Source: Prostheceraeus crozeri
Lineage: Eukaryota; Platyhelminthes; Polycladida; Euryleptidae
Assembly (NCBI GenBank): GCA_907163375.1
Contig: CAJQUW010007968.1
Coordinates: forward strand, 1-64,000
Direction of reading: 5' to 3'
DNA length: 64,000 bases
The notes below the pieces were generated by a model, which did no database searches, was not told the origin of the DNA, and worked only from the letters and a program-made list of their open reading frames with translations. Positions within the stretch are counted from its first letter, which is position 1. Each line of letters starts with the position of its first letter. Positions 51,654-62,119 of this stretch are shown piece by piece. The position numbers were made by a program, and so were the translations under genes.

Positions 51654-54600
51654 TTATTCCCACGTGTCATCATCATCACTTAAATTACTCTCACAGATTA
51701 TTGTTTGAAATATTTCAGCTTGAATATCTTCTCCGTTATAAGGTAACATAATTTCATTTTCATCAGGTGCTTGACGTTTAAGAATATTTATTTGACCAGA
51801 AAATTTTTTTTCTTCAGTATTATTATTTTTATCAGGAATACTAATTCCAGTTTCTAAAGATCTTTTCCATGGTTTATTAACTGTAGTCGATAATGTTTTC
51901 CCCGAATATAATTTTAGAAAATCTTCTACTTTTACTTTGTTTTGTGAATAACCTTTGAATGTTTTCTGTTCACTAAGTCTCCCTTGCTCATCTACAGTAA
52001 TACAGTATTTTACTTTAGGTGCAATAAACATTGCAAAAATAATTCCACCATTTCCATAATCATTTTTCCCTTGACACAATTCTCCTCCAACATATCCAGC
52101 CGCGTCTAATTTATTAAAGAGCTCATTGGAAATATATATTGAATCAGTATCTGTATAATAAATGTATTTTTCTTTGAAACCATTAATTTCTAAAATAAAG
52201 TTATTCATGATTCTTCTAGAGTGAGAAAGAATGAAAGAACCTAAGTGTGATGGCATGAATGACGTCTTCCCATCTTTTACAATATTAGTTTTGAGAAATT
52301 CATCATCTTCCATTTCTACTTTCGCTAAATATTGGTCATCATTTAATTTTTCATAATCTTTTACTTCTTGAGTGAAATTTTTTCTCAATGTATTCTCATT
52401 CCATAAATGATATTTAGTGGTTATATCTTTTGCACAGTTTTGCCATATAGCGAATTCATCAATAATTTAATTAACTCATCACCTACAGTATTTCCTTCTG
52501 TTTTATATCTTTTTCTCAAATTAAAAAGTTTTTCAATATAATTTCGAAATGGTGAAACTTGATAATTTTTTTCATAAATTATACCATCAGTAATATGTAA
52601 GATTTTCCCCCCACATCTAACAATTTCTTGTATGTCAACAGAAGTTAATACATCATAACATATACCATTTCTAAACCTGATTACTTTTACATGAGAATTA
52701 TTATTTTGATTTTTAACTTTATCTTTAATAGGAACTGGTTGGAAAAACATATCATTCGGATATTGAAACACAACAGAGAATATTCCAGTTTTAGGTCTAA
52801 ATGTTTGAGTATTAAATTTATATACTATTTCCCGCTCTTCTTCTTGACGAAATTTTCTAGCTGATTCAGCTTTAGGGTATTCTGAATTTTCATCATACAT
52901 AGCTGATGGATATAAAGATGTTGCATCAAAAGCCATTAGAAATTCATTTTTTTGTTCAAGTAGTTGATTTGAAATTTTCTTACAAATTTCAGTTTTATCT
53001 CCTAAATCTCGATACTGTTTCATTAAATCTATTAAATTATTTCCAGGGGACAAAACCCCACCAGCGTAGCGACCAGGTAAATACTGTTTTAATATTGGTA
53101 ACAAGATGCTACAAAATGGCGATATGTATTTTCTTATATTTGCTGAAACTCTTCCACCTTTAACAGATTTTCTAATATAATTTCCAGCCCATAAATCTAT
53201 ATGAGAATGAATATTTATATTGTCATTTTGTACGCTTTTCATCCAACCGTTAAATGTTAAAGCAGAGGATGTCAAATTAGTAGTTATATCTTCACCAACT
53301 AAATCTTGCATAACATTATTATATTTGTAGATACAAAAAGCTAAAGAAAGAATATCGTTAACTAAATATGGTCTCCATTCATTTTCTTTTTCTTTATAAT
53401 TTTCATGTGTTATGTCTCCAATTTCATAATTTAATTTACACACATTCGTAGGAATTTTAAAATTCTCACACCATTTAGAAAGACTTGTTTTTACATGTTG
53501 ATAACTACATTTCATTATAATAGTTTGAAGTGCTAATTTACCTGAAGGTGAATCTTTTTTCATATTGTTTTTAAATCTAAAAGATTTTGAATGTATCTAC
53601 TAACACATTCAGTTGTATAAGGATTTTGTAATGAAGCAGTCAATATTCCTCTTGAAGTTTTAAGAGGCGGTTTAGATAATTTAAAATTAGCTTTTATCGG
53701 AAAATAGGAATCAAAACCTGATGAATTGTGAGCTATTAAAGTTACTCCAGAATAATTAAATTTTCCAAAAGTTTTAAAAAATTGATGGATCGGACATACG
53801 TCCTCTGGGTTTCCCCCGATCGAACATTCATCATCCTCAGTTCTCGTAAATATTTTCACACAATTTTGAAGTTTATTAAATTCTAATTCAGTTAAATTAT
53901 TATACTCATTAATCTGTTTTTTAAGTTTTTTAATTTCATCTTCATCTTTTGATCGTTTAATTTTAATCATATCACTTAGCAAACGTGTTTCTAATTCTTT
54001 CAATCTTTGTTTCGGTAAACAACATATAAATTTATTAAAATTAATAGCTCCTACAGCGTAAGGAATAGGATGAGCTGTTGAACAGTTAGGATCGGGAAAA
54101 GTTTCGAGATCCCAAATATATGTTGAACCATAGTCAATTTTTTTCTTTGTTATGATTTTATATGGACGCGTTGTTAGATTTTCATCAGTAACTGTTTTAT
54201 ATATGGGTTTGAAATTATTTTCAATTTCTCTAATAGCTTTTAATTTATGAGATTTATTAATTAAACAATAGTGACCAATTGTTGAACCTGCGTGAAAATA
54301 ATTGTAATAAACATAATTATGAAACGTTTCAATTCCTCTAGGATTTAAATGACGATTGGCAGGACTATAATATTGAACACATTCTCCAAAATATTTATTG
54401 AATTGAGAAAATTTACAGTTTGACATTACTCCTGTTCTGGATGTGGCTTTCTCTTTATATAAAAAATTATTAAACATTTCTTTCATCATTTCTCCTTGTT
54501 CTTCATTAAAACCTCGTAAAACATTATAACATTTAATAAAACAAAAATCTTCAGAAGGAATATAACAATATTCACCGAAATATTCTTTGATTCTATATTT

Positions 54601-55158
54601 CATATTAATCCCTGCCCCTCTATGCGATCTTTGTACTAACTTCATTCCAAAATCTTCATATTTAATATTACCTGTAAAAATCCATTCGTTAGCATCGGAT
54701 TTCTCATCCAGATTCGAAAACCATGTTTCAAATGATTTTTTATTATAGAAGGTTACGTAAAAATTTTGAATTATATTTTCCTGATCTTTAATAACTTTTC
54801 CAAGTAAATTAATAATTTTACCATTTGCTAAAAGTTTCCGCATATCATTTACTACATTAATAAAAGATACATTTTCATATTTAATTTCATTTGGATTAAA
54901 TAAATTACATAAATCATCACCAAGCTCATCCTTAATTCTATCATCAAAAAAGATATCAGTAATAGGAGTTTCTAATATTTCTTTTGTTCCACGTTTCTGT
55001 TTTTTAGTATTACGTCTAATACTACGCCTAGTACGTTTCTGTTTTTTAATACGTTTACTACGTTTACTATGTTTAATTTGCGCATCAAACTCAGCAGTTT
55101 GTTTCTTGATTAATTCATCAATCCTAGACGTTTGTCCGAGAGACATTTCACGATTCAT
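51654..55158 (-). pseudogene. Polinton protein-primed DNA polymerase B, fossil
   Basis: About 3.5 kb in three minus-strand frames. Exonuclease motifs: YIWDLETFPDP (Exo I) and LIAHNSSGFDSYF (Exo II). Polymerase motifs: DATSLYPSAMYD (A), NSLYGK (B) and YTDTDSIYIS (C). A basic N-terminal extension (KRSKRIKKQKRTRRSIRRN) precedes the exonuclease, as in other Polintons. In the family it copies the element from its ends using a protein primer. The gene is broken, with about two interruptions; all catalytic motif blocks are still visible. Confidence 0.93.
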
Positions 55159-55207
55159 ATTTTTTAAAAGAAAAAATGAATTTTTACATAGAACCTCGGT
55201 TCCGTTT

Positions 55208-55537
55208 TTACATATACACAGGAATATGTAATTGATGTAATGTTTCTAATTCATGTGCTGTTAAATGTTCTTTCTTAACCAACCACCATAAATTATTATA
55301 CGCCAAAAATACTCGGAAACTTCTTAAACAAAGTGGAAAGTCTTTTGTTTTAACACACGGTTTAATACCATGTTTTGTTTTATAATCTGTAACGAGCGCT
55401 ACGTATTTATGATGATAATAAAATCTAGCTTCTTTCTTCGAATTTACAGGATTTGTAGGATGACGATAATCTTTTAAAACTGGTACATGCTCTATCTTAT
55501 AATCATTCAACATATTTTTTTTAATTTTTATTAACAA
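55208..55537 (-). CDS. unknown 109-residue Polinton protein
   Basis: Small basic protein, rich in Tyr, His and Lys (FYYHHKYVALVTDYKTKHG), with LCLRSFRVFLAYNNLWWLV and an HELETLHQLHIP tail. No recognised family. It lies between the ATPase and PolB on the same strand. A GAACCTCGGTTC hairpin follows its stop. Confidence 0.5.
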   Translation of the reverse strand: MLIKIKKNMLNDYKIEHVPVLKDYRHPTNPVNSKKEARFYYHHKYVALVTDYKTKHGIKPCVKTKDFPLCLRSFRVFLAYNNLWWLVKKEHLTAHELETLHQLHIPVYM

Positions 55538-55589
55538 AAAATTTATAAGAAAAAATTATTCGGCCACTCCGTTCGGTCACTCCGTTCGA

Positions 55590-56378
55590 TCACTCCTCGA
55601 AAATATCTTCTATAACTCTTTCATGAATTTTTTTATCAATATTAATTGTGATAAATCCATAATCTTTTGACCAAGCATTGTTACACGATTGTTTAAATTC
55701 ATCTTTATTTCTTACACATAAATCGCTTAACAAATCACTTAAGTTTCTTGCATTTATTTCAAATAGTATAAATATATTTGCATTCTTTCTAATAACACTT
55801 CCGTCTAATGAATACATACTTTGTGTTAAATAAAAAACACTACAGTTATTATGTCTACCTCGTGTAAAATAATTTCTCTGAACTGACTGATTTCTGTCAT
55901 TAACACAATCATCAAAAATTACACAATGTTTCATTGTTTTATCTAGTTTACTAGGATCTTGCATATTACCACTATCATCTATTAATTGTATTTTTATATG
56001 CTTATTTTTATTGGATTCAACTAATTGTTTATTTTTTGCTGCTTCTTCACACCACAAATTTATTTCTTCTTCATATTCAGATTTTTCGTATTCTTCGAAT
56101 AGAGAAGCAATTGCTGTTTTTGTAAGATTATTTTCAAATCCATATTTTAAAAATTGATAGACGGGTTGTTCTGCCGTTGTTGTATAAATTATAAGATTGT
56201 TATAATCCAAAAAATTTGGAGTCGTTAAAAATTTAAATAATAGATATGTTTTTCCACATCCTGATCTTCCACAAATAACTGACAAAACTTTATTAGATAA
56301 ATTTGGATGATGATTAAATTTAAGTTTTTTTTTATTTAAAGACATTTCATTCATTTTTAAAGTAATAAATTCATCCAT
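55590..56378 (-). CDS. Polinton packaging ATPase (A32/FtsK-HerA-like), fossil
   Basis: 262 residues. Walker A GRSGCGKT at 37-44 and Walker B VIFDDC at 153-158, then a sensor-type QSMYSL segment (FYLTQSMYSLDG). Length and order fit the genome-packaging ATPases shared by Polintons, virophages and large DNA viruses. It is predicted to drive DNA into the capsid. Open frame from ATG; upstream is a short AAGATTAAT repeat (56453-56500). Confidence 0.92.
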   Translation of the reverse strand: MDEFITLKMNEMSLNKKKLKFNHHPNLSNKVLSVICGRSGCGKTYLLFKFLTTPNFLDYNNLIIYTTTAEQPVYQFLKYGFENNLTKTAIASLFEEYEKSEYEEEINLWCEEAAKNKQLVESNKNKHIKIQLIDDSGNMQDPSKLDKTMKHCVIFDDCVNDRNQSVQRNYFTRGRHNNCSVFYLTQSMYSLDGSVIRKNANIFILFEINARNLSDLLSDLCVRNKDEFKQSCNNAWSKDYGFITINIDKKIHERVIEDIFEE

Positions 56379-56547
56379 TATTGAATTAGTGTTTTTAGAA
56401 ACAAAAAAATAAAAATGAAATTTTAATTTAAGTTTATTTTTTGTTTCTAATAATAAGATTAATAAGATTAATAAGATTAATAAGATTAATAAGATTAATA
56501 ATGAAAATGATAAAAAAAATTAAACTTCTCTATTGTAGCGTAAAAGT

Positions 56548-57336
56548 TTATACCTCCCGAACCAAAAGATCTATCATAATCTCTTCACCTCCAAAATTTA
56601 TTTCTTGTCCTTTTTCATCAGTGATTCTAATGCCAATGTTGTTAATAGTTTTTCTTGTAATAGGAAAATATATTAATGTTTGTGGAATTACATTTAATCT
56701 ATAACCAATGGGTACAGTAAAAGCTGGAAAACTGAATATTAAATTTGATAATTTACCATTTATATATCCTCCTTCAATAATGTCACAATGTACAACAATT
56801 GAATTTATTTCAGTTATTTTTGGAATCTTCTCACCTAAATGATAACCTTGACTATAGGTTTGTTTATTAAATCCTAATAGCTTTGACAATGATCTATCAT
56901 GATTAAAATCAACTTGATGATTTTCGTCTAAAGTAAGAGAAAATTTATTAACTGCCGGTTCAACTGCAAAATGTAATTGTTTCTTATCTTTAAATGGTAT
57001 ACCTAAATGTCTCTTAATTTCATTTGATATTGTTTCAACTTCGTAAGAACCAGGAAGAAAAGTTAATATTTTCCATGTTTTGCCTTTATCAGTAGAATAT
57101 CTAAATTGATCATTCACATCTTTGATAACGTTTTGAATAGTGTTAAATGTGGAGAAACTAGTCAATGCAATTTGATAATTTTTATTTTGTTCCAAATGTA
57201 GAATGGGTTCTAAATTACAAGTGTGTGATGAAGTAGTTGTTATAATTTTTAACGTCGTACTAAATTTTGATGAACCCAAAATCTCTGTCAAATTTTCTAA
57301 ATGATTATTAATTTTGTCTAAATCTGCTGAACACAT
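56548..57336 (-). CDS. Polinton minor capsid (penton-like) protein, fossil
   Basis: 262 residues, beta-rich. The C-terminal half has LIYFPITRKTINNIGIRITD followed by GQEINFGGEEIMIDLLVREV, the conserved end of Polinton single-jelly-roll minor capsid proteins. A middle segment, LGFNKQTYSQGYHLGEKIP, is also typical. It would occupy the fivefold vertices. Open throughout. Precedes the ATPase on the same strand. Confidence 0.8.
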   Translation of the reverse strand: MCSADLDKINNHLENLTEILGSSKFSTTLKIITTTSSHTCNLEPILHLEQNKNYQIALTSFSTFNTIQNVIKDVNDQFRYSTDKGKTWKILTFLPGSYEVETISNEIKRHLGIPFKDKKQLHFAVEPAVNKFSLTLDENHQVDFNHDRSLSKLLGFNKQTYSQGYHLGEKIPKITEINSIVVHCDIIEGGYINGKLSNLIFSFPAFTVPIGYRLNVIPQTLIYFPITRKTINNIGIRITDEKGQEINFGGEEIMIDLLVREV

Positions 57337-57442
57337 TTTTTAGTTAAAATTTTAAATAAATATTTTTTTATGAAATATTTTTTTTTTATAAAAAATTAAA
57401 AACAACAACATATTTCAGCTACGGGCGGAGCCCTTAAAGACA

Positions 57443-58135
57443 TCAGAGATGACCGGTTATACTTTTATAATCCTCTTCATTTAGAATCTTCTTTTCTAAC
57501 AGTCTTTTCAATATAGCATGAATTTCATTGAAACTAGAATTATGTCCTTCTTTTATTGCAGATATTAAAATATTTAATCTATTTAGTAATTCTTGTGGAT
57601 CATCTGGTAAAAATATGGTTGTTTCAGTTTTCTGTTTTTCAGATAAACCTTTCCCTACTTTAACTCCCGTTGATAATAAATTTTCTAATTGTTTATAACG
57701 TCTAAGAGATTTTACTGCACCAACTCTGTCTAACATAGCTTTATATTTTATGAGATCTTCTACAGCATAATTATTTAAATCTGCTCCTCTTAAAAGATTA
57801 ACAAAATTTCTATCTAAATTAAAAGGAGATTTATCTGGTGAAAAAATTATACCTCGAAAAGGTTGTGGAAATATTTCTTTTTGTCCGAGATAAAATCTAG
57901 GTATTGTTTTTCCATCTATAAATGAGATAGAATGTTCAAATTGCATAGATTTTGGTAATTTCTTATTAATGTTTGATTCTAGTAATCCATAGTCATCTAA
58001 TACAGTTTTGTGCTCTGGATCTGTTATATCAATTTGTTTATCATTATTTGTACTTTCTTTTTCAAGAGTTTTAAATGGTTTCATAGTTTTCTCAAAATCA
58101 GTTTTTACTTGCTCGGTTTGCTGCATTTTTTTCAA
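57443..58135 (-). CDS. unknown 230-residue Polinton protein
   Basis: Polar N-terminal third; then ISFIDGKTIPRFYLGQKEIF and a helical C-terminal half with LLNRLNILISAIKEGHNS and AILKRLLEKKILNEEDY. The end resembles proteins found beside the penton gene in other invertebrate Polintons, but I cannot name a function. A GGGCGGAGCCC hairpin lies 10 bases past the stop. Overlaps the small frame 58098-58265. Confidence 0.55.
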   Translation of the reverse strand: MKKMQQTEQVKTDFEKTMKPFKTLEKESTNNDKQIDITDPEHKTVLDDYGLLESNINKKLPKSMQFEHSISFIDGKTIPRFYLGQKEIFPQPFRGIIFSPDKSPFNLDRNFVNLLRGADLNNYAVEDLIKYKAMLDRVGAVKSLRRYKQLENLLSTGVKVGKGLSEKQKTETTIFLPDDPQELLNRLNILISAIKEGHNSSFNEIHAILKRLLEKKILNEEDYKSITGHL

Positions 58136-58265
58136 ACATATCAGATTGAATACCAGCTTTTATCATTCTATGTTGAAGATGATTTTCTTTCATAATATTT
58201 CTTTGTTTTATTAACTCTTCTAATTGTTTTATTCTTTTAAAATTATCAGCTCTAATTTTATCCAT
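58098..58265 (-). CDS. small helical Polinton protein
   Basis: From MDKIRADNFKRIKQLEEL to the stop, about 55 residues, charged and helical. Its end overlaps the start of the 230-residue gene by about 38 bp. It may be a separate small gene or part of its neighbour. Confidence 0.35.
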   Translation of the reverse strand: MDKIRADNFKRIKQLEELIKQRNIMKENHLQHRMIKAGIQSDMFEKNAANRASKN

Positions 58266-58416
58266 TTTTAAAATATAATATTTGAATTTTGTGGTAACAT
58301 TGGAATACAGCAAAAACATTTTACTGAACAAATTATTTTTTTATTGCTTTGTTGTTTGTAATCTTTTCGTTTAAAGTTTTCTCGTTTAAAGTTTTCTCGT
58401 TTAAAGTTTTCTCGTA

Positions 58417-59156
58417 TTAAGTTTTGTTTAATAAAGTTTTGTTTAATAAAGTTTTGTTTAATAAAGTTTTGCTTAAATTTTCGCTTAAAGTTTTTAGCTC
58501 TTCTAAAAAAAATTTGTCATTTTCTTCATTAGAAATTTTAGCATCACTAGAAATTTTGCCATCCTTTTTATTTTTATCATCAACTTTTTCTGTCTGTGAT
58601 TGAAATGATATTTGATTTACTTCATTAGCTATTTGATCAAATTTTTCAATCTCATCTAACGTAATAACATTATCATCACATACTCTTTGAAAGTAGTAAT
58701 GTAGTTTATCATAGACTTCTTTAATATGTAAATGCTTAGTTTTTAATGATTTTCGTTTCTTAGTTATTAAAGATTTATCTAACATTGTAACAAGTGAAGT
58801 TGCAAAAACACCCGTACCTGTTAAAGCTGTAGCAACTACTGGAATTACTAAAACACCTGAAGATATAACAATTGTCAAAGCACCTAAACTTATTGTTAAG
58901 AATATGCCAATTCCTTGTGTTACATTCTTAATTGTGTCCATCTCTTTCTTAATTTTTTATAATGCTCTAATCTTAATAATAATTGAGATTCCTTATCTTT
59001 CATATACCTAACTCTATCTTTGTGTTTTTCTTTATTCATTTTTTCAATGTTAATCTTTTCAATGTCCATTAAAGTAGAACTACGTTCATATGATAACGAA
59101 GGATATATTCTTGAGGTTCCTTCCACTTTTGTTTCATCCACTTTTGTTTCTTCCAT
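58417..59156 (-). pseudogene. Polinton right-end membrane protein gene, fossil
   Basis: Two overlapping frames. 59156-58920 is a charged, coiled-coil-like region (MEETKVDETK, KESQLLLRLEHYKKLRKRW). 58941-58417 begins with hydrophobic helices (IGIFLTISLGALTIVISSGV and IPVVATALTGTGVFATS), then a polar tail ending in LLNKT repeats. A coiled coil followed by Gly/Ala-rich membrane helices is seen at the ends of other invertebrate Polintons. Function unknown. Probably broken; the two frames may also be distinct genes. Confidence 0.6.
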
Positions 59157-59478
59157 TTTTTAAAGAAATATTTTGAATAAATATTTTGAAAACAATCTTC
59201 TGGTATATTGAGACTACGTGATATTTTGAGACAACTTAAATTTTCGTCTGCCTAAATTTTCAAAATTCTTAGACCACGTGATATTTTGAGACAACTTAAA
59301 TTTTCGCCCTTCGGCCACGTGAAATTTGAAATCTACCTAAATTTTTGAAATTTTGATTTTTTTGAAAATTTTGAAAACCCCCGCAAAAGTGTGACATCCG
59401 GCGCAAGCGAAGCGAAGCAAAGCGAAGCGAAGCAAAGCGAAGCGAAGCGTCGCGCCGGATGTCACACTATAAACTACT
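58938..59478 (-). repeat. Polinton right terminal inverted repeat
   Basis: Partner of 41988-42513. The tip carries a longer AGCGAAGC run than the left copy, flanked by the same palindrome (GTGACATCCGGCGC at 59391-59404 and its complement at 59452-59465). Confidence 0.95.
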
Positions 59479-59484
59479 GGCCTT

Positions 59485-60173
59485 CTGATGAGTCGTCTTA
59501 CGAACCTGCTTCTCGAACAGCACCCTTCTCACACCAACGGAATTTTCAGACGTTAAACAATCAGGAAGGCTTTCTTAGGGGAGCTATTTCAAAGATGGGT
59601 GAGGCTAGGGGTGAGATTGGGTGATAACAAGGGAGTTATCATGAAATATCGCCGTTGGTACTTGTCCAAGACATCATACTTTTGTAACTTCTTTGCAATG
59701 TGCACTTGAGTTTAACGACAAATTATAAATTTTAAGTTTGCCTACGTTTCAGACAAAAATAAGCCAAAAAATAGCGGTAAGTATCATCTTAATTCAGTTT
59801 AACGCCACATTTGAATTTCGAATTTCTTTGCAACCTGTTTATTTCGATTGTAACTAAAATCCGACTTTGATCGTAGACTGTCAAATTGTTCTGCATCTGA
59901 TGTTTTGGATGATAATTCTTTTTGTTTCTCATGCCATCGGTAAAACTACTGAACTTGTGGGTTTGAATCCTATCACCATCCTTGCATTCATTTGTAAGAG
60001 GCTGGAAATGAGACTGAATGATTTTATTTGCATTATACCTTTGTGCTTTCATCGATGACTTGAAATGAGTGAACCACTTTTCCTCAACTCAAACCATTCT
60101 CACAACCACGAACTCAAATCACCGTCAATTCCCTACACTTTAAAATGTAGTCCATCTCGCACATGCTCAATTA
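59485..60173. other. no gene recognised
   Basis: Flank of the Polinton. Short frames only. Confidence 0.45.
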
Positions 60174-60181
60174 CTGATGAA

Positions 60182-60872
60182 TAGACACCGACTTCTGAGG
60201 TGAATATCTGCATCATTTTAGGTTTTTTTTACGTGAATAATTTTACATATTTAGGTTGCTCATTTAGGTGAATCAAAAATCGAATAAAATATCTAGATTC
60301 ATTGACAGCAATGGTATATTTTTGCTTATTTTCATGAGTTGTGCTTTTCTCGGTAACTTATTTGTAAACAAATACCGTGACAATAATCTACGTATAAGTT
60401 TAAAAAAAGAATTAGAGAAAAGAAAATGACAAGTAAGTCCTAGATTTAATTGCATTTCGGAACGATCTTATTTAAAACTAAAACAGCTGCACAGATCAAA
60501 CATTAGCGACTATAAGTATATATGTTTCAAGATATCTATTGACAATTCAATTGTACAATTGTATATGCATCAAACAGATCAAAATTACTCGTATTTCAAG
60601 CGGAATATAAGCTCTATGAATGTGTATAAAAGAATTAGAAACTATGACCAGAAACATGTGGCACTGCTCAGAATCACTCATCAATGTCTTCACTATTCCG
60701 ATTATATAAGTAATTCGTTACCACCAATTTCTCAATGTTTCCAATGTGAGTAGATGAGGTAATCAAATTTTGTCGTAATGACAATATTTAGGTGATTTAG
60801 GTGTTTTTACAAAATATCCGGAATTTGGGTAAAAAATCATTTTAGGTGATTCACCTAAATTATCGCTGTCTA
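60182..60872. mobile_element. probable hAT-like MITE with TTTAGGTGA motifs
   Basis: Ends TAGACACCGA on the left and, read inward from the right, TAGACAGCGA are inverted. Both arms contain repeated ATTTAGGTGA motifs. The flanks CTGATGAA and CTGATAAT (60174-60181 and 60873-60880) could be a decayed 8-bp duplication. The interior has no transposase. Confidence 0.5.
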
Positions 60873-60880
60873 CTGATAAT

Positions 60881-61341
60881 GTCGTTAATCTAATACTCGA
60901 TGACAAATCAATTGGCCGTTCTGAAATTACAGCCATTTTCTAGTTTCTCACCACTAGCATCGTCAGCACAATATGGAGTTGGGAGATCGCAAGAAATTTA
61001 ATGGGGACATAGCAGTAGGCTGAGCACCTTCGATTTTGGGAAACTGACACTGAGGAGGCTGATGACCGGTAGTTGACGCCTGCACTAATTTCAGTGGGAA
61101 GCTTGATACACGAGTACATAGCACTAGGATAGCGGCTAACTGGCGTCGCATTAACTCAATCAAATTAGCAAGGGCTTAACATAGGTGAAAAACAATTAAT
61201 AATTAACTAAATCACAAATCACACTATACACTAAGTAAAATCAATGTGACAAATAAGAATAAAGCATAAATGTAGATGCTAATAATATCTAAATGGAAGG
61301 TATCCTGTGTAAATATAAGTAGAGTGAAAAGAATTAGTCAC
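60881..61341. other. no gene recognised
   Basis: Short frames, no repeat identified. Confidence 0.45.
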
Positions 61342-61344
61342 TTA

Positions 61345-61810
61345 GGGCTGGTTTATGCTTCCTCCGATATTAAGAACGGAGATAGCTCCTGAAAACGCAA
61401 ACAGTGTGGAGTGAGTGAGTGAGAAGTCTGCGTAAATTCTTGTATGATACAGAGACTCTAAAATACGGATGCATGTTTATAGTTTCTTTAATCATTCGCA
61501 TGAGACGGAGGTTCGATTTCAACGAAAGCATAGTTAGCTAGCCTTGAGTTGTACAAGTCACGTGATGTCATCGCTTCAGCTGCAATCTCATTGGTTCACA
61601 ATCAAACTTCAGTCGCCTGAAATACGGAGACATTTAATCAAACAAATGTCTGTGTATCGTGATTTTCGAGCCTCCGTTTCATGTCTGCTGATGAAAAATA
61701 TACGGAAACGTCTCTGTTTTCGCACAAAATCTCCCGGAGACTTGTTCGTATTTTGTTAAATTATTCCCGCAGACGTCTCCGCACAAAAACGGAGGAAGTA
61801 TAAAGCAGAC
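61345..61810. mobile_element. PIF/Harbinger-type MITE
   Basis: TTA stands directly outside both ends (61342-61344 and 61811-61813), the PIF/Harbinger target size. The ends are GGGCTGGTTTATGCTTCC on the left and, read inward from the right, GTCTGCTTTATACTTCC, followed by TCCG and CGGAGA blocks. It is 466 bp long; the one 71-codon frame inside has no transposase features. Confidence 0.75.
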
Positions 61811-61813
61811 TTA

Positions 61814-62110
61814 AAACGAGAAATCCTGCCAGTCTGCCACACTGTGTGTTGGGCAGTGCAGTAACTGCGGCATTTGCTTATATTGACAGACTTTAATCTG
61901 TAGATCTGGTCGCTCAGATGCTTGCAGAAGTCAATTGCGTAAGAAATGAAATTTTATGTTTTGATTGAGGGGAAGATGAAGTAGAAGATAACGAGAAGTG
62001 AAATGAATTTAGTCCCTCCAAAGGACCCATGTGGCGTTCCCTTTAGGTTAAAGAAATGAACAACTGAAACAGATTGCCTAATTGAAAACATGTGCAATTG
62101 AGATCATAGG
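61814..62110. other. no gene recognised
   Basis: Between the MITE and the PLE tail; short frames only. Confidence 0.4.
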
Positions 62111-62119
62111 CAGGAACTT

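Larger units (their letters stand above)
46323..57433. promoter_or_regulatory. family of GC-rich mini-hairpins through the Polinton
   Basis: Short perfect stems of 4-6 bp closing 2-5-base loops stand out from AT-rich DNA: GAACCAAAGGTTC 46323; GGACCAAAGGTCC 47032 and 47093; GGAGCGAAGCTCC 47063 and 47124; AACCGAAGGTT 48647; GGAGCTCCGCTCC 48719; GGCACCTGCGGTGCC 49012; GAACCGAAGGTTC 50884; GGACATACGTCC 53792; GAACCTCGGTTC 55191; GGGCGGAGCCC 57423. Several lie just 3' of a gene (47032-47136, 55191, 57423, 46323), others inside frames. The role is unknown. Confidence 0.6.
41988..59478. mobile_element. Polinton/Maverick element, 17.5 kb, largely preserved fossil
   Basis: Bounded by inverted repeats of about 526 and 541 bp (41988-42513 and 58938-59478), and flanked by the direct 6-bp repeat GGCCTT (41982-41987 and 59479-59484), the target duplication size known for Polintons. 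It carries the full Polinton set: adenain-type protease, retroviral-type integrase, protein-primed PolB, packaging ATPase, double-jelly-roll major capsid and single-jelly-roll minor capsid. Most genes lie on the minus strand; the protease and a 432-codon protein are on the plus strand. It is strongly AT-rich, unlike its surroundings. It looks nearly whole but broken, with roughly three to five interruptions. The near-identical inverted repeats point to a recent insertion. Confidence 0.97.

Noticed and set aside
55563-55595. GTTCGGTCACTCCGTTCG repeat as another mini-hairpin
   Set aside because: It is a short direct repeat (CACTCCGTTCG type) and does not form a clean stem like the others.
41988-59478. 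Contamination by a free DNA virus genome
   Set aside because: Target duplication, inverted repeats and host repeats on both sides show an integrated Polinton.
59391-59624. 77-codon frame starting MTSGASEAKQSEAKQSEAK
   Set aside because: Created by the AGCGAAGC run at the Polinton tip; it runs out of the element into unrelated flank.
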